Positions 18,001-27,365 of a stretch of DNA of 64,000 nt are shown in pieces; the first letter of the stretch is position 1, and every line of letters starts with the position of its first letter. This stretch comes from Lachnospiraceae bacterium (GTDB taxonomy: Bacteria > Bacillota > Clostridia > Lachnospirales > Lachnospiraceae), in contig SVEQ01000011.1 in NCBI GenBank assembly GCA_015057325.1, forward strand, positions 1 through 64,000, in the 5' to 3' direction. Below the pieces are notes generated by a model, which worked only from the letters and a program-made list of their open reading frames with translations, was not told where the DNA came from and ran no database searches. The position numbers and the translations under genes were made by a program.

Positions 18001-19511
18001 TCATCCCCCTCTCTGTAAAAGTTAAAGCAATTCTTACCGCTATTCTTTGACTTATAAAGGGCCTTATCAGCCTTACCATATAATGCTTCGAAATCTTCTG
18101 ACATGTCATCTGTCATATACACTCCTGCACTCATGGAAACATTACACTGTTCACGTTCAAGTTCAAACTCAATTAAGAACTCTTCTAACACATACTCAAC
18201 CTGCGTGCTTACAGCATCCTTAACAGCAATAAAATCAACACCGACACATTCTGTATATAATGCAAACTCATCACCGCCAAGACGACCTATGAGAGTCTCC
18301 TCATTGTACATTCTCTTTAATAATTTACCAACGCGGATAATAACCTGGTCTCCATAAATGTGACCTAACTTATCATTGATCTGCTTGAAATTATCCATAT
18401 CCAGCATTACAAACACTGAAATTCTTTCCTTGGCTTCCTTTGCAAGAATCTTTTCGACCTCATCCTGAAATGTCGCCTTATTCATAACACCTGACAGTCG
18501 GTCTATCTCTGCTCGATTTTCAAGTGTTGTTACCATACCATCAACAGGTTTTGATATATTAATTATAAGCATTAATCCGATTAACACAAAAAGAGCAGCA
18601 AGACATATAGATACCCTCACAGTAAATCCTCTAAGTCTGATATTCTCCTCAAGAATAATGCGTGTAGGTATCGAACATACCACCTGCCAATCATTAGGAC
18701 ATACGTTAGAATTGATAATATAATCACTACTTATAACCGTTCTTGAATTAGTAACATCTGTAGCTGCCTGATTAAGTTCAGCTGCAATATCGCCCGGAAG
18801 TGAACTTCCTATTTCGTCAGTGTTGACAGAAAACATTATTATTCCATTATCATCTACGAAACGTACAGTCATAGAATCAAGCTGTTCAGGATATACAAAA
18901 ACAGATGCCAATTCCCTTGTATAAATTGATGAAACAAGTATCGCATCGGGATTTAATCTCTTGAAATAAAACATACGGTCAGTGTTACCGTTAATACCAA
19001 AGCCCCAACCGTCTTTTTTCCTCTCATTGACAATATATGACGCAAAGGTATCGTACATACCACCGTCAGGAAACAAATCATCAGTGCCATGCGAAATCCA
19101 GCCAACCTTGTGATCATCAGAATAAACAATTCCAAAATCGGCATAGTTATCCATAAGTCCGATATCCACTATACGAGATCTTATAAGTTCTTCAGTCTTA
19201 ACCTTGTCGTACTCTTCCATGCTCTCATCCGTGGCATCATATTCATAGTAAGCCTCATCAGAAAACATTAAAGTGGCAGTTGTCTCCATTCTTTGCAAAT
19301 ACGAATTAATATTAAGCTCTAACTGTCTGCTGTCTGCCGCAACAAGTTTTGAGACCGTCTCTTTCATAGCACGATCAGAACGCTGCAATATCATATAATC
19401 AAGAAAGATTGTAACAATTGCAATCAGTGCCGAAAAAATTATTAATATTTCAATTTGGAACAGACGAAAACGATGTCCCGAGCGTTCCTGCCTTTTATCT
19501 TTTCCTGCCAA
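17997..19511 (-). CDS. Membrane diguanylate cyclase with an extracytoplasmic sensor domain
   Basis: 504 residues. A helix at about 20-42 and another at about 295-318 bracket a 250-residue outside domain resembling dCache. The GGDEF domain fills the C-terminus: the metal-binding DMDNFKQINDKLGH is followed by the intact active site RLGGDEFALY, so it should make cyclic-di-GMP. I see no RxxD inhibitory site just before the motif. The only fitting start is TTG 19511, ten bases after AAGG. It forms a two-gene unit with the binding protein that follows. Confidence 0.9.
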   Translation of the reverse strand: MAGKDKRQERSGHRFRLFQIEILIIFSALIAIVTIFLDYMILQRSDRAMKETVSKLVAADSRQLELNINSYLQRMETTATLMFSDEAYYEYDATDESMEEYDKVKTEELIRSRIVDIGLMDNYADFGIVYSDDHKVGWISHGTDDLFPDGGMYDTFASYIVNERKKDGWGFGINGNTDRMFYFKRLNPDAILVSSIYTRELASVFVYPEQLDSMTVRFVDDNGIIMFSVNTDEIGSSLPGDIAAELNQAATDVTNSRTVISSDYIINSNVCPNDWQVVCSIPTRIILEENIRLRGFTVRVSICLAALFVLIGLMLIINISKPVDGMVTTLENRAEIDRLSGVMNKATFQDEVEKILAKEAKERISVFVMLDMDNFKQINDKLGHIYGDQVIIRVGKLLKRMYNEETLIGRLGGDEFALYTECVGVDFIAVKDAVSTQVEYVLEEFLIEFELEREQCNVSMSAGVYMTDDMSEDFEALYGKADKALYKSKNSGKNCFNFYREGDE

Positions 19512-19644
19512 AATCCGCTAACCTTCTCTCATAAATAAAAAAAATAATCAATAGGCCCAAATATCTGTTAATTTTACCACATTTCATATAAAATCTCAAC
19601 ATTTTCCATGAACATGAAATCAATCCACTTATTGTATTTTCCAA

Positions 19645-19673
19645 TTGAGAATTGTCTCATTTTTTGTTATGAT
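19645..19673 (+). promoter_or_regulatory. hydCBA promoter with an inverted repeat at the -35 box
   Basis: TTGAGA (19645-19650), 17 bases, TATGAT (19668-19673). A perfect inverted repeat TGAGA-N4-TCTCA covers 19646-19659 and overlaps the -35 box, so it could be an operator. It does not match the Rex consensus TTGTGAA-N4-TTCACAA. Confidence 0.65.
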
Positions 19674-19711
19674 ATTGACAGATATATTCACTTTTACAAG
19701 GAGGATAATTT

Positions 19712-20215
19712 ATGGGGAAATTAAATGCTGCAGCAGTAGCACAAATTGAATCCATCTGTACCCGTTACAAAGACGAAAAAACGCCGCTTATGATGATTCT
19801 TAGCGACATCCAGAACGAGTATGGGTATATTCCGCTAGAGGTTCAGGAAATCGTGTCGAAGCACACCGGTATTTCTGTAGCGGAAATCTATGGGGTTGTT
19901 ACATTCTATTCTTTCTTTTCACTTACACCCAAAGGCAAATATGTTATCGGTTGCTGTTTAGGAACTGCCTGTTATGTCAAGGGGGCTCAGCAGGTAATTG
20001 ATAAGTTTTCGGAACTTCTTCACATCAAGCCCGGAGAAACAACAGACGATGGACTATTTACACTGGACGCACTTAGATGTATCGGAGCGTGTGGTATTGC
20101 GCCCGCTGTTTCTATCAACGGTAAGGTATATCCAAAAATGACCGTTTCACAGGTAAATGAAGTCATTGCAAGCTACCTTATTTCCGAAGAAAAGGGACAG
20201 GAGGTGACCGTATGA
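19712..20215 (+). CDS. hydC: Trimeric [FeFe]-hydrogenase subunit HydC (NuoE-like)
   Basis: 167 residues. A thioredoxin-fold [2Fe-2S] protein: Cys ligands lie in GCCLGTACYVKG and in RCIGACGIAP, the usual CX4C...CX3C pattern of NuoE. The N-terminus has MMILSDIQNEYGYIPLEVQEI and GVVTFYSFF, as in the family. It passes electrons between HydB and HydA. It has an AGGAGG ribosome site and overlaps hydB by four bases (ATGA). Confidence 0.95.
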   Translation: MGKLNAAAVAQIESICTRYKDEKTPLMMILSDIQNEYGYIPLEVQEIVSKHTGISVAEIYGVVTFYSFFSLTPKGKYVIGCCLGTACYVKGAQQVIDKFSELLHIKPGETTDDGLFTLDALRCIGACGIAPAVSINGKVYPKMTVSQVNEVIASYLISEEKGQEVTV

Positions 20216-22098
20216 TTATAGACTCAATTGACAAATTAGACGAACGTGCTGCCGCTTGCACAAGATGTTTTGATGACAAATTAAAAGGTTCGGACGGAAA
20301 GCGACACATCGTTATTTGCGGCGGTACAGGATGTCTTTCCAATAATTCAAAAGAAATCAAAGAGAAATTTGAAAAGCGTCTTGAAGAAAAAGATGTTTCC
20401 TACAAAACGACCGTCAATATTGTCGGATGTTTTGGGTTCTGTTCTCAGGGACCTTTCGTGAAGATATATCCTGAAGATACTCTATACCGGCTTGTCACTG
20501 TTGATGATGTTTCCGAAATTGTTGACTCCGACATAGTAAACGGTGTTGTAGTTGAAAGACTTCTATATCAAGATCCTTCAACCGGAGCAAAAGTAACCAA
20601 ACAGGACGATATCAATTTCTATAAAAAACAACATAGAATTGCCCTTCATGGATGCGGCGAGATTAACCCTGAAGACATCAATGAAGCATTAGGCTACGGT
20701 GCATTTATGGGTCTTAAGAAAGCCCTTTCAATGTCAAGACAGGAAGTTATTGACGAAGTACTTGCTTCAGGAATCAGAGGACGAGGCGGCGCAGGATTTC
20801 CTTCAGGAAGAAAATGGCAGTTTGCCTATAACGTTGACAGCGATGAAAAATACGTTGTATGTAACGGCGACGAGGGTGACCCCGGTGCATTCATGGATAG
20901 AAGTATATTAGAGGGCAATCCATTAAGCGTTATAGAAGGCATGATGATTGCAGGATATGCAATTGGTGCAAAGAACGGATACTTCTATGTTCGTGCCGAA
21001 TATCCTATTGCCGTAAACAGATTAAAAGAAGCTATCAAACAGGCTGAAGACCTAGGTCTTATCGGTGATAACATTTTAGGAACAGACTTCTCTTTCCGTT
21101 GCCACTTACGACTTGGCGCAGGCGCATTTGTATGCGGAGAAGAAACAGCCCTTCTTAATTCTATTGAAGGCAAACGAGGCAACCCAAGGCCAAGACCACC
21201 ATTTCCTGCACTTAAAGGATTGTGGGGACAGCCAACCATTATTAACAACGTGGAAACACTTGCGTGTATTCCTTTCATTTTAAGAGAAGGTGCTGCTACT
21301 TTCTCAAGTGTTGGAACCGAAAACTCAAAAGGCACCAAAGTATTTGCACTCGGTGGCAAAGTTAAAAATGTCGGACTTGTTGAAGTTCCGATGGGAACAA
21401 CTCTTCGCGAATTAATCTTCGATATCGGTGGCGGAATACCGGACGGAAAGAAATTCAAAGCCATTCAGACGGGTGGTCCTTCCGGCGGATGTCTTACCGA
21501 GGAGTTTCTCGATGAGCCTATCGACTTTGACAACTTAGTCCAGAAAGGTTCCATGATGGGCTCAGGTGGCGCAATCGTAATGGACGAAGACAACTGCATG
21601 GTCGATGTCGCTAAATTCTATATGGAATTTATTTGCGACGAGTCGTGTGGTAAATGTTCCCCATGCCGTATAGGTACAAAGCGCATGTTAGAGATACTTA
21701 CACGCATTACAGAAGGTAACGGTACTATGCAGGATCTTGAAGACCTTGAGGAATTAAGTGCGACCGTAAAGACCAATTCCTTATGTGCTTTAGGACAAAC
21801 AGCCGCTAACCCTGTAACATCAACACTTACACACTTTAGAGACGAATACATAGCGCATATCGTTGATAAGAAATGTCCTGCTCATGTGTGTAAAAACCTT
21901 ATGGAATACCATATTGATCCGGATAAATGTATCGGATGTGGCATGTGCGCCAAAGGTTGCCCTACCGATTGTATCAAACGAACCGAGTATATTCCCGAGG
22001 GTCACAAATTGGCATCATTTAAGATTAATACATCTGAGTGTGTCAAGTGTGGTTCCTGCATAAGCGGATGTCGACTTGGTGCAATTTCCAAGAGATAA
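20212..22098 (+). CDS. hydB: Trimeric [FeFe]-hydrogenase subunit HydB (NuoF-like, NAD and FMN binding)
   Basis: 628 residues. An N-terminal [2Fe-2S] ferredoxin-like domain (CGGTGCLSNN, then VGCFGFCSQGP) precedes the NuoF core with the NADH/FMN site GRGGAGFPSGRKW near residue 187 and GDEGDPGAFMDR. The [4Fe-4S] N3-type ligands are in ESCGKCSPCRIGT. Two further [4Fe-4S] clusters form at the end, CIGCGMCAKGCPTDC and CVKCGSCISGC. This is the layout of electron-bifurcating or NAD-linked hydrogenases, where HydB is the site at which NAD(H) and ferredoxin exchange electrons. Confidence 0.96.
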   Translation: MIIDSIDKLDERAAACTRCFDDKLKGSDGKRHIVICGGTGCLSNNSKEIKEKFEKRLEEKDVSYKTTVNIVGCFGFCSQGPFVKIYPEDTLYRLVTVDDVSEIVDSDIVNGVVVERLLYQDPSTGAKVTKQDDINFYKKQHRIALHGCGEINPEDINEALGYGAFMGLKKALSMSRQEVIDEVLASGIRGRGGAGFPSGRKWQFAYNVDSDEKYVVCNGDEGDPGAFMDRSILEGNPLSVIEGMMIAGYAIGAKNGYFYVRAEYPIAVNRLKEAIKQAEDLGLIGDNILGTDFSFRCHLRLGAGAFVCGEETALLNSIEGKRGNPRPRPPFPALKGLWGQPTIINNVETLACIPFILREGAATFSSVGTENSKGTKVFALGGKVKNVGLVEVPMGTTLRELIFDIGGGIPDGKKFKAIQTGGPSGGCLTEEFLDEPIDFDNLVQKGSMMGSGGAIVMDEDNCMVDVAKFYMEFICDESCGKCSPCRIGTKRMLEILTRITEGNGTMQDLEDLEELSATVKTNSLCALGQTAANPVTSTLTHFRDEYIAHIVDKKCPAHVCKNLMEYHIDPDKCIGCGMCAKGCPTDCIKRTEYIPEGHKLASFKINTSECVKCGSCISGCRLGAISKR

Positions 22099-22110
22099 GG
22101 GGGTATATAC

Positions 22111-23889
22111 ATGGGATTAATTAATATCAAAATAGAAGGCATCTCCTATCAGGTTGAGGAGGGCCAGACAATACTTGAAGCTGCAAAAAAATGCGGATAT
22201 GAAATTCCTTCTCTTTGCACCTTCAATCATGGTGAGTGTAACCAAGGCTCCTGTCGTGTATGTCTAGTAGAAGCTACCGGTGCAAGAGGTCTTGTTGCAA
22301 GTTGCGTTTATCCTATTTCCGACGGTATGGAGATTACAATTTCCTCTCCCAAAGCAGTTGAGGCAAGAAGAAACAGTGTTGAATTGCTTCTCTCCGACCA
22401 CAATCAAAACTGCCAGCAGTGCGACAAGAACGGAAAATGCGAACTCTTGCGAGTTGCATCCATAACCGGTTCTCGTGAGCTTAAGTTCTCCGGCAGTCAT
22501 TCTGAAACACATCTTGATACATTAGCACCCGGACTTGTCCGTGATACATCAAAATGTATTCTTTGCGGAAGATGTATCGCAAGGTGCGAAAACGCACAGG
22601 GCATAGGAATACTAGGCTTTGAAAACCGAGGTTTTGACACATTTGTTTCCCCTGCAGGCGACAGAAGTTTTGCAGATTCACCATGTATCCAATGCGGACA
22701 ATGTGTAAATGTATGTCCTACAGGTGCACTTATGGAACATTCCGAAATTGACCTTGTAGATGAAGCCTTCAAAAAAGGTAAAACAGTTATTGTTCAGGCA
22801 GCCCCTGCAGTCCGAGCAGCGCTTGGCGAAGAGTTTGACTATCCAATAGGTACTCCTGTCACAGGCAAAATGATTGCAGCACTTAGAAGACTTGGTTTTT
22901 ACAGAGTTTATGACGTTAATTTCGGTGCAGACTTAACTATTATGGAGGAGGGCACCGAACTTCTTAACCGTATTACGAACAATGGCGTTCTTCCTATGAT
23001 AACCTCTTGTTCTCCGGGATGGATTAACTATGCCGAATACAACTACGGTGACCTTCTTCCTCATTTATCATCTTGTAAGTCACCTCACCAAATGCAAGGT
23101 GCAATTATTAAGTCCTACTGGGCAAAGCAAAATAATATTGACCCTAAGGATATCTTTGTTGTTTCTGTCATGCCGTGTATTGCCAAGAAGTTTGAGAAGC
23201 AAAGATACCAACTAAGAGTAAACGACATTCCTGATGTTGACGCTGTTATTACAACAAGAGAGCTTGCACGAATGATAAAACGTGCGGGTATAGTTTTCGA
23301 CAAGCTCCCTGATGAAGAATGGGATGCCGACATAATGGGTGATTATTCCGGTGCAGGCGTTATCTTCGGTGTAACCGGTGGTGTTATGGAAGCTGCGCTT
23401 CGTACTGTATATTACAAGCTTACCGGCAAGGAAAAGGACGAAATAACCTTTACCGAAGTAAGAGGTCATGAGGCAGGTATTCGTGAGGCTTCAATTGATG
23501 TTAACGGCACAACAATTAACGTTGCAATGGCTTCGGGAATGCGATCGGCAAAGATTCTTCTAGATGATATCAAAGCCGGCAAATCAAAATATCATTTTAT
23601 AGAAATAATGGGGTGTCCTGGTGGTTGCATCAACGGTGGCGGACAGCCATATGTAAGAAGTTGTTTCCTTCCTAACGAAGATGATAACATAATGGACACC
23701 TACAAAGAAAAACGTGCACAGGCTCTTTACAAAGAGGACGAAGGTAGACCTATTCGTCAATCACATAACAATCCTCAGATAAAGGAGCTTTACGATAAGT
23801 TCTTAGAGGAGCCCAATTCTCACAAAGCACATGAACTGTTACACACAACTTACAAAGCACGAGAAGGCTTTAATGAAATAGAACAATAA
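22111..23889 (+). CDS. hydA: [FeFe]-hydrogenase catalytic subunit HydA
   Basis: 592 residues. Domains in order: a [2Fe-2S] ferredoxin (CTFNHGECNQGSCRVCLVE), a His/Cys3 cluster (DHNQNCQQCDKNGKC), two [4Fe-4S] motifs (CILCGRCIARC and CIQCGQCVNVCP), then the H-cluster domain. L2 is MPCIAKKFE and L3 is IMGCPGGCINGGGQP, both complete. L1 reads TSCSPGW where TSCCPGW is usual, and a Cys appears shortly after it in LSSCKSP. A short C-terminal SSU-like region follows. With hydC and hydB it should form the soluble trimeric enzyme that links H2 to NAD(H) and ferredoxin. Confidence 0.96.
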   Translation: MGLINIKIEGISYQVEEGQTILEAAKKCGYEIPSLCTFNHGECNQGSCRVCLVEATGARGLVASCVYPISDGMEITISSPKAVEARRNSVELLLSDHNQNCQQCDKNGKCELLRVASITGSRELKFSGSHSETHLDTLAPGLVRDTSKCILCGRCIARCENAQGIGILGFENRGFDTFVSPAGDRSFADSPCIQCGQCVNVCPTGALMEHSEIDLVDEAFKKGKTVIVQAAPAVRAALGEEFDYPIGTPVTGKMIAALRRLGFYRVYDVNFGADLTIMEEGTELLNRITNNGVLPMITSCSPGWINYAEYNYGDLLPHLSSCKSPHQMQGAIIKSYWAKQNNIDPKDIFVVSVMPCIAKKFEKQRYQLRVNDIPDVDAVITTRELARMIKRAGIVFDKLPDEEWDADIMGDYSGAGVIFGVTGGVMEAALRTVYYKLTGKEKDEITFTEVRGHEAGIREASIDVNGTTINVAMASGMRSAKILLDDIKAGKSKYHFIEIMGCPGGCINGGGQPYVRSCFLPNEDDNIMDTYKEKRAQALYKEDEGRPIRQSHNNPQIKELYDKFLEEPNSHKAHELLHTTYKAREGFNEIEQ

Positions 23890-23902
23890 AGCATACAAAA
23901 AA

Positions 23903-23926
23903 AGAGACGGGATAAAACCCGTCTCT
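23903..23926. terminator. Terminator between hydA and the GGDEF gene
   Basis: A 9-bp perfect stem (AGAGACGGG/CCCGTCTCT) with a six-base loop lies between convergent stops at 23889 and 23941. On the minus strand it is followed by TTTTTTTGTA, so it terminates the GGDEF gene best; for hydA the tail is poor. Confidence 0.8.
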
Positions 23927-23940
23927 TGCTAGTTATGTAA

Positions 23941-25341
23941 TTAAAAAAGTAATCCTCTTCTCTCTTGACCCGGATGCTTTCTGTAAAACTCTTCCATATC
24001 CGAGTACATCTGCTCATCCGCACTTTTGAGTGCTTTGCGAAGATTTTCACCATCCTCGCCATAGCAACTTCCAACAGCAAAATTAACACCACCGTCAACC
24101 TTATAATTATCTCTAAGAGTTTTTGTCAGTTTATCAAAATAATTCTTGGATATACCATCACAGAAGACGAGAAACTCATCTCCACCGGCTCTGTAAACCT
24201 CGTACCCCTCAAATATCTTACTCAAAGTGTCTGCCGCACGCTTTATTAGTTCATCACCCGCATGATGACCAATATTGTCATTCAACGTACGAAGTCCTTT
24301 GATACCCGCAAATACAACACCATATGTTCCGATAAGTGTATCCTCTCCGAGAACAATTCTATCTATCCTTATGTTCATAGCGTTACGATTCATAACACTG
24401 GTGAGCAGATCATAACGGCTTGTAAGTTCCATATGTTCATATAATTGATGACTCGCAATCTCTGAAGAAAGAATAAATGTAGTAACCTCAAGTATCTCCT
24501 TAATAACCTGTGTTCTTTCAACATCAAAATTGATTGCCCACATATATCCCAATGTCTGTCCGTTGCCCTTAAGCGGATATAGTACTACACTCTCCGCGCC
24601 GGCACTCATTAAAGAAGCCGTCCATTCAGGATTACGTTTTGAGAGTTCTCTCATATCACGATCGTCTGATACAACACAACAATTACTTCCACCTACCGTA
24701 TCCGGCCAAGTTGCAACTATATCAAAAAAATCAGGTCCAAGATAAGTATTCATTGGGAGAAGTCCGCTGCCTTCCCTAATATACTCTGATAAAACACTGC
24801 ACACTCTCTTTTTAAAATCAGTAAGTAATATACAGCAATGACTCGAATCGCAAAGCAAACCGATATCACGTACTATAGATGTCATGGCAACCTTAAAATC
24901 ATCGGTTTCACGAAGTTTTAAACATGTCTTAAGAACATGCGAAGCCGTATCCCCTGAGATATCAGCAAGCTTATCAACATCAACATCCGGAGTTAGTTCA
25001 AACGAGAATAGGCAATACCCCAACTTATCATCATCACTCTTAAGCGGCAGTACATTGATATCCATCCATGCATCTAAGCCCACTGCATTAATATACGAAT
25101 GCAATGGTCTTTTCTCTGTTATGCATTTGTAAACAAGATTTTCAAAGTTCATATCCTTGGGTATATAGTCTGTATATAGACCACCCGGAACATAAAAATC
25201 CCCAAGATTATCAACATAATCCCGATATGCCTGATTGCCGTATTCGATTCGAATGTCCCCATAATCCCCATTAATTAACGGGTCCATCGAAACCACGCAC
25301 GCAATCTGTTCAAAATTCTCAGCACACTCTTTGTAATCCAT
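23941..25341 (-). CDS. Soluble diguanylate cyclase (PAS-GAF-GGDEF)
   Basis: 466 residues from ATG 25341, five bases after GGAGGGG. The first 120 residues look PAS-like, residues about 135-290 GAF-like with several Cys (DSSHCCILL, GGSNCCVVSD), and the C-terminal 165 residues are GGDEF. The active site is RAGGDEFLVF. The substrate-Asp segment reads FAGIKGLRTLNDNIGH, with Gly where the first metal Asp usually sits, so activity is likely but not certain. It converges on hydA. Confidence 0.85.
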   Translation of the reverse strand: MDYKECAENFEQIACVVSMDPLINGDYGDIRIEYGNQAYRDYVDNLGDFYVPGGLYTDYIPKDMNFENLVYKCITEKRPLHSYINAVGLDAWMDINVLPLKSDDDKLGYCLFSFELTPDVDVDKLADISGDTASHVLKTCLKLRETDDFKVAMTSIVRDIGLLCDSSHCCILLTDFKKRVCSVLSEYIREGSGLLPMNTYLGPDFFDIVATWPDTVGGSNCCVVSDDRDMRELSKRNPEWTASLMSAGAESVVLYPLKGNGQTLGYMWAINFDVERTQVIKEILEVTTFILSSEIASHQLYEHMELTSRYDLLTSVMNRNAMNIRIDRIVLGEDTLIGTYGVVFAGIKGLRTLNDNIGHHAGDELIKRAADTLSKIFEGYEVYRAGGDEFLVFCDGISKNYFDKLTKTLRDNYKVDGGVNFAVGSCYGEDGENLRKALKSADEQMYSDMEEFYRKHPGQERRGLLF

Positions 25342-25451
25342 GAACACCCCTCCAAGCAACTACATCTAATACATCATAATACACTATTTTACACGATTTT
25401 ACCCAATAATTCAATCAAAATATGTAAACGTTGTTTCCTTGAACGCCCTCT

Positions 25452-26267
25452 CTACTGCTTATTTCTATAGTACGCAAACATATATTGCTGGTACACGCCA
25501 TTATAAGGACTGTATAACTCAAAAGGATACTGATTATTATATTCACTCTCTAAAACCCGCTTAATCCAAACATCTATAGGAAATGCATCAAGCCTATGAA
25601 AACCAAAAAGCAGCATACAACTTGCAACCTTTTTGCCTACCCCGTAAATGCCGGTAAGCCCCTTTAAGACTTCATCATCAGTTCCGACGTTAAGTCCATT
25701 CAAATCTATTGTTTTATCTACAACAGATTTTGCAAACCTCATTATATACTTATCTCTATAACCCAATTTGCAGTATGCCATATCTTCTTCATTCATATCT
25801 GCTATAGCTTGTGGTGTAGGAAATGTATAATATACTTCTCCCCTTTTGTCTTCTTGACACACGCCCGCTTTTTCGCAAAGTTTCTCTATGGATGCCTTTA
25901 TTGCAGGAATATTGCGATTCTGGGATATAATAAAACTTATCAAAGCCTCCCACGGATCCTGTCTAAGAATTCTTATACCCAATTCATGCTCAGCCGCCTC
26001 GTACAAAAACGGATCAGATACCTTGTCTATCCTTTTCCTAATACTCTCATAATCTTCTGTCAAATCCAAATACGTACTCCATACAGACAAATACTCATCC
26101 TCTGTACAATCAAGTTCATAAGAATGCTCACCCTTTTTATATATACAAAGGCATTTGTCACGATGAATTATTCTATATCCGTCGTTTTCTATTGGCTGCC
26201 AGCGAAAACACTGTCCGCTATCCGCTATTTTCTTAAGATCAAAATCATCTTTTATCTCTATTATCAT
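25452..26267 (-). CDS. ogg: OGG1-type 8-oxoguanine DNA glycosylase
   Basis: 271 residues. The N-terminal OGG_N domain contains the DSGQCFRW signature, and the helix-hairpin-helix is LTGIYGVGKKVASCMLLFG. The Schiff-base Lys (in GKKVAS) and the catalytic Asp (in AFPIDVWIKR) are both present, so it should have glycosylase and lyase activity on oxidised guanine. SQNRNIPAIKASIEKL is the other family signature. No ferredoxin-like FeS loop is seen. The gene stands between signalling genes, with no obvious operon partner. Confidence 0.92.
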   Translation of the reverse strand: MIIEIKDDFDLKKIADSGQCFRWQPIENDGYRIIHRDKCLCIYKKGEHSYELDCTEDEYLSVWSTYLDLTEDYESIRKRIDKVSDPFLYEAAEHELGIRILRQDPWEALISFIISQNRNIPAIKASIEKLCEKAGVCQEDKRGEVYYTFPTPQAIADMNEEDMAYCKLGYRDKYIMRFAKSVVDKTIDLNGLNVGTDDEVLKGLTGIYGVGKKVASCMLLFGFHRLDAFPIDVWIKRVLESEYNNQYPFELYSPYNGVYQQYMFAYYRNKQ

Positions 26268-26305
26268 TTGTATATCCTCTTAACCATACAGGCTATGCAA
26301 CAAGT

Positions 26306-26333
26306 AAAGGACCGACTAAACTGACGGTCCTTT
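26306..26333 (-). terminator. Terminator after the MshEN/CheX-like gene
   Basis: A 9-bp perfect stem (AAAGGACCG/CGGTCCTTT) with a ten-base loop, 26 bases past the stop at 26359. The U tract is short (TTTACTTG). Confidence 0.65.
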
Positions 26334-26358
26334 ATTGTAAAAATATAATCAATTAATT

Positions 26359-27273
26359 TTATTTGTCACTCAAATCAAAGTTCTCATCATAACAAACTAT
26401 GAGATCTACAGATTCATCTTCAACAAAAAGCGGAACCTTATACATATGAGCACTTGCTTTTAAAATAGAATGATTCTTCTTCATTACAGGAGACTCTAGA
26501 ATCGCACTAACATTCTGATCACTTAGTCCTGTAACAAACAAACCATTATTACAGTTAAGGAACTCATTTACAGCATCCAAAGTGTCAACCGACTGTTCAA
26601 AGGTATTATTGTCAAAAGCTTTGCTCGCAAAACCTCTGGCGACCTTACCAATTCCCTCTTCATTGCCACATAAAGCTGTATAGAAACGATAATCTCCAAC
26701 AATGTGCTGGGTTGCACAGTGTATTGCATCATACTCTGTAATTCTCTCAATCTTCTCCATACGGAAGAATCTGTCAACAAATCTTACAATATTTCTAGAA
26801 GTTAACATAATATAGTCTTTGATATAGGAAGGCATTTCATCGTCCTTGACAAATATCGGAATAATCCTATCAACATCGCCCGTCTTAATTGCTTCCAGTT
26901 CCAGCGTTGAAAGCCCCTTGTATTTTCTGTAGTTGACAAGCTCCTCTCTTATCTGATCCATCGTCAATACATCATTTTCAAGAAGCGCCTGTATAAATAA
27001 CAGATAAGAATCACCCTGTCTGTCAAGCAAATCAGATACGTCAGTCTCGGTTAGATATCCCTTGTCTATCGCTATATCTCCAAACCTCTTATCTTCCTGT
27101 TGCTGTAACAAATTGACCTCGCGTGTTTGTTCTTCAGTCATTAACCCCGTTTCAACTGCGAGCAAACCCATCTGCACTTTACTGTTCTTAGTATTCTCTA
27201 CAAGATCATTGTATTTGTCATGCGAAATAATCCCCTGATCTACGAGATACTTGCCAAAATAGATTCCAAACAT
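26359..27273 (-). CDS. MshEN-like and CheX-like two-domain protein
   Basis: 304 residues from ATG 27273 after a G-rich ribosome site (AAGGTGGGGG). Residues 1-120 contain repeated units of the MshEN type: GKYLVDQGIISHDKY, MGLLAVETGLMTEEQ and FGDIAIDKGYLTETD. MshEN motifs bind cyclic-di-GMP in type II/IV secretion ATPases. The second half resembles the CheX/CheC phosphatase fold, with the ExxN pair in VNEFLNCNNGLF followed by a conserved-looking Pro in ESPVM. No ATPase or membrane part is present. It may couple cyclic-di-GMP to a receiver phosphatase; both domain calls are by eye. Confidence 0.6.
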   Translation of the reverse strand: MFGIYFGKYLVDQGIISHDKYNDLVENTKNSKVQMGLLAVETGLMTEEQTREVNLLQQQEDKRFGDIAIDKGYLTETDVSDLLDRQGDSYLLFIQALLENDVLTMDQIREELVNYRKYKGLSTLELEAIKTGDVDRIIPIFVKDDEMPSYIKDYIMLTSRNIVRFVDRFFRMEKIERITEYDAIHCATQHIVGDYRFYTALCGNEEGIGKVARGFASKAFDNNTFEQSVDTLDAVNEFLNCNNGLFVTGLSDQNVSAILESPVMKKNHSILKASAHMYKVPLFVEDESVDLIVCYDENFDLSDK

Positions 27274-27365
27274 AGAGCCCCCACCTTCCTTTGTATATAT
27301 ACTCATTATACATAACCGTGCATTTTTTTGCAACCGGATAAATGTTGTTTCACCCCAGTAAAACC

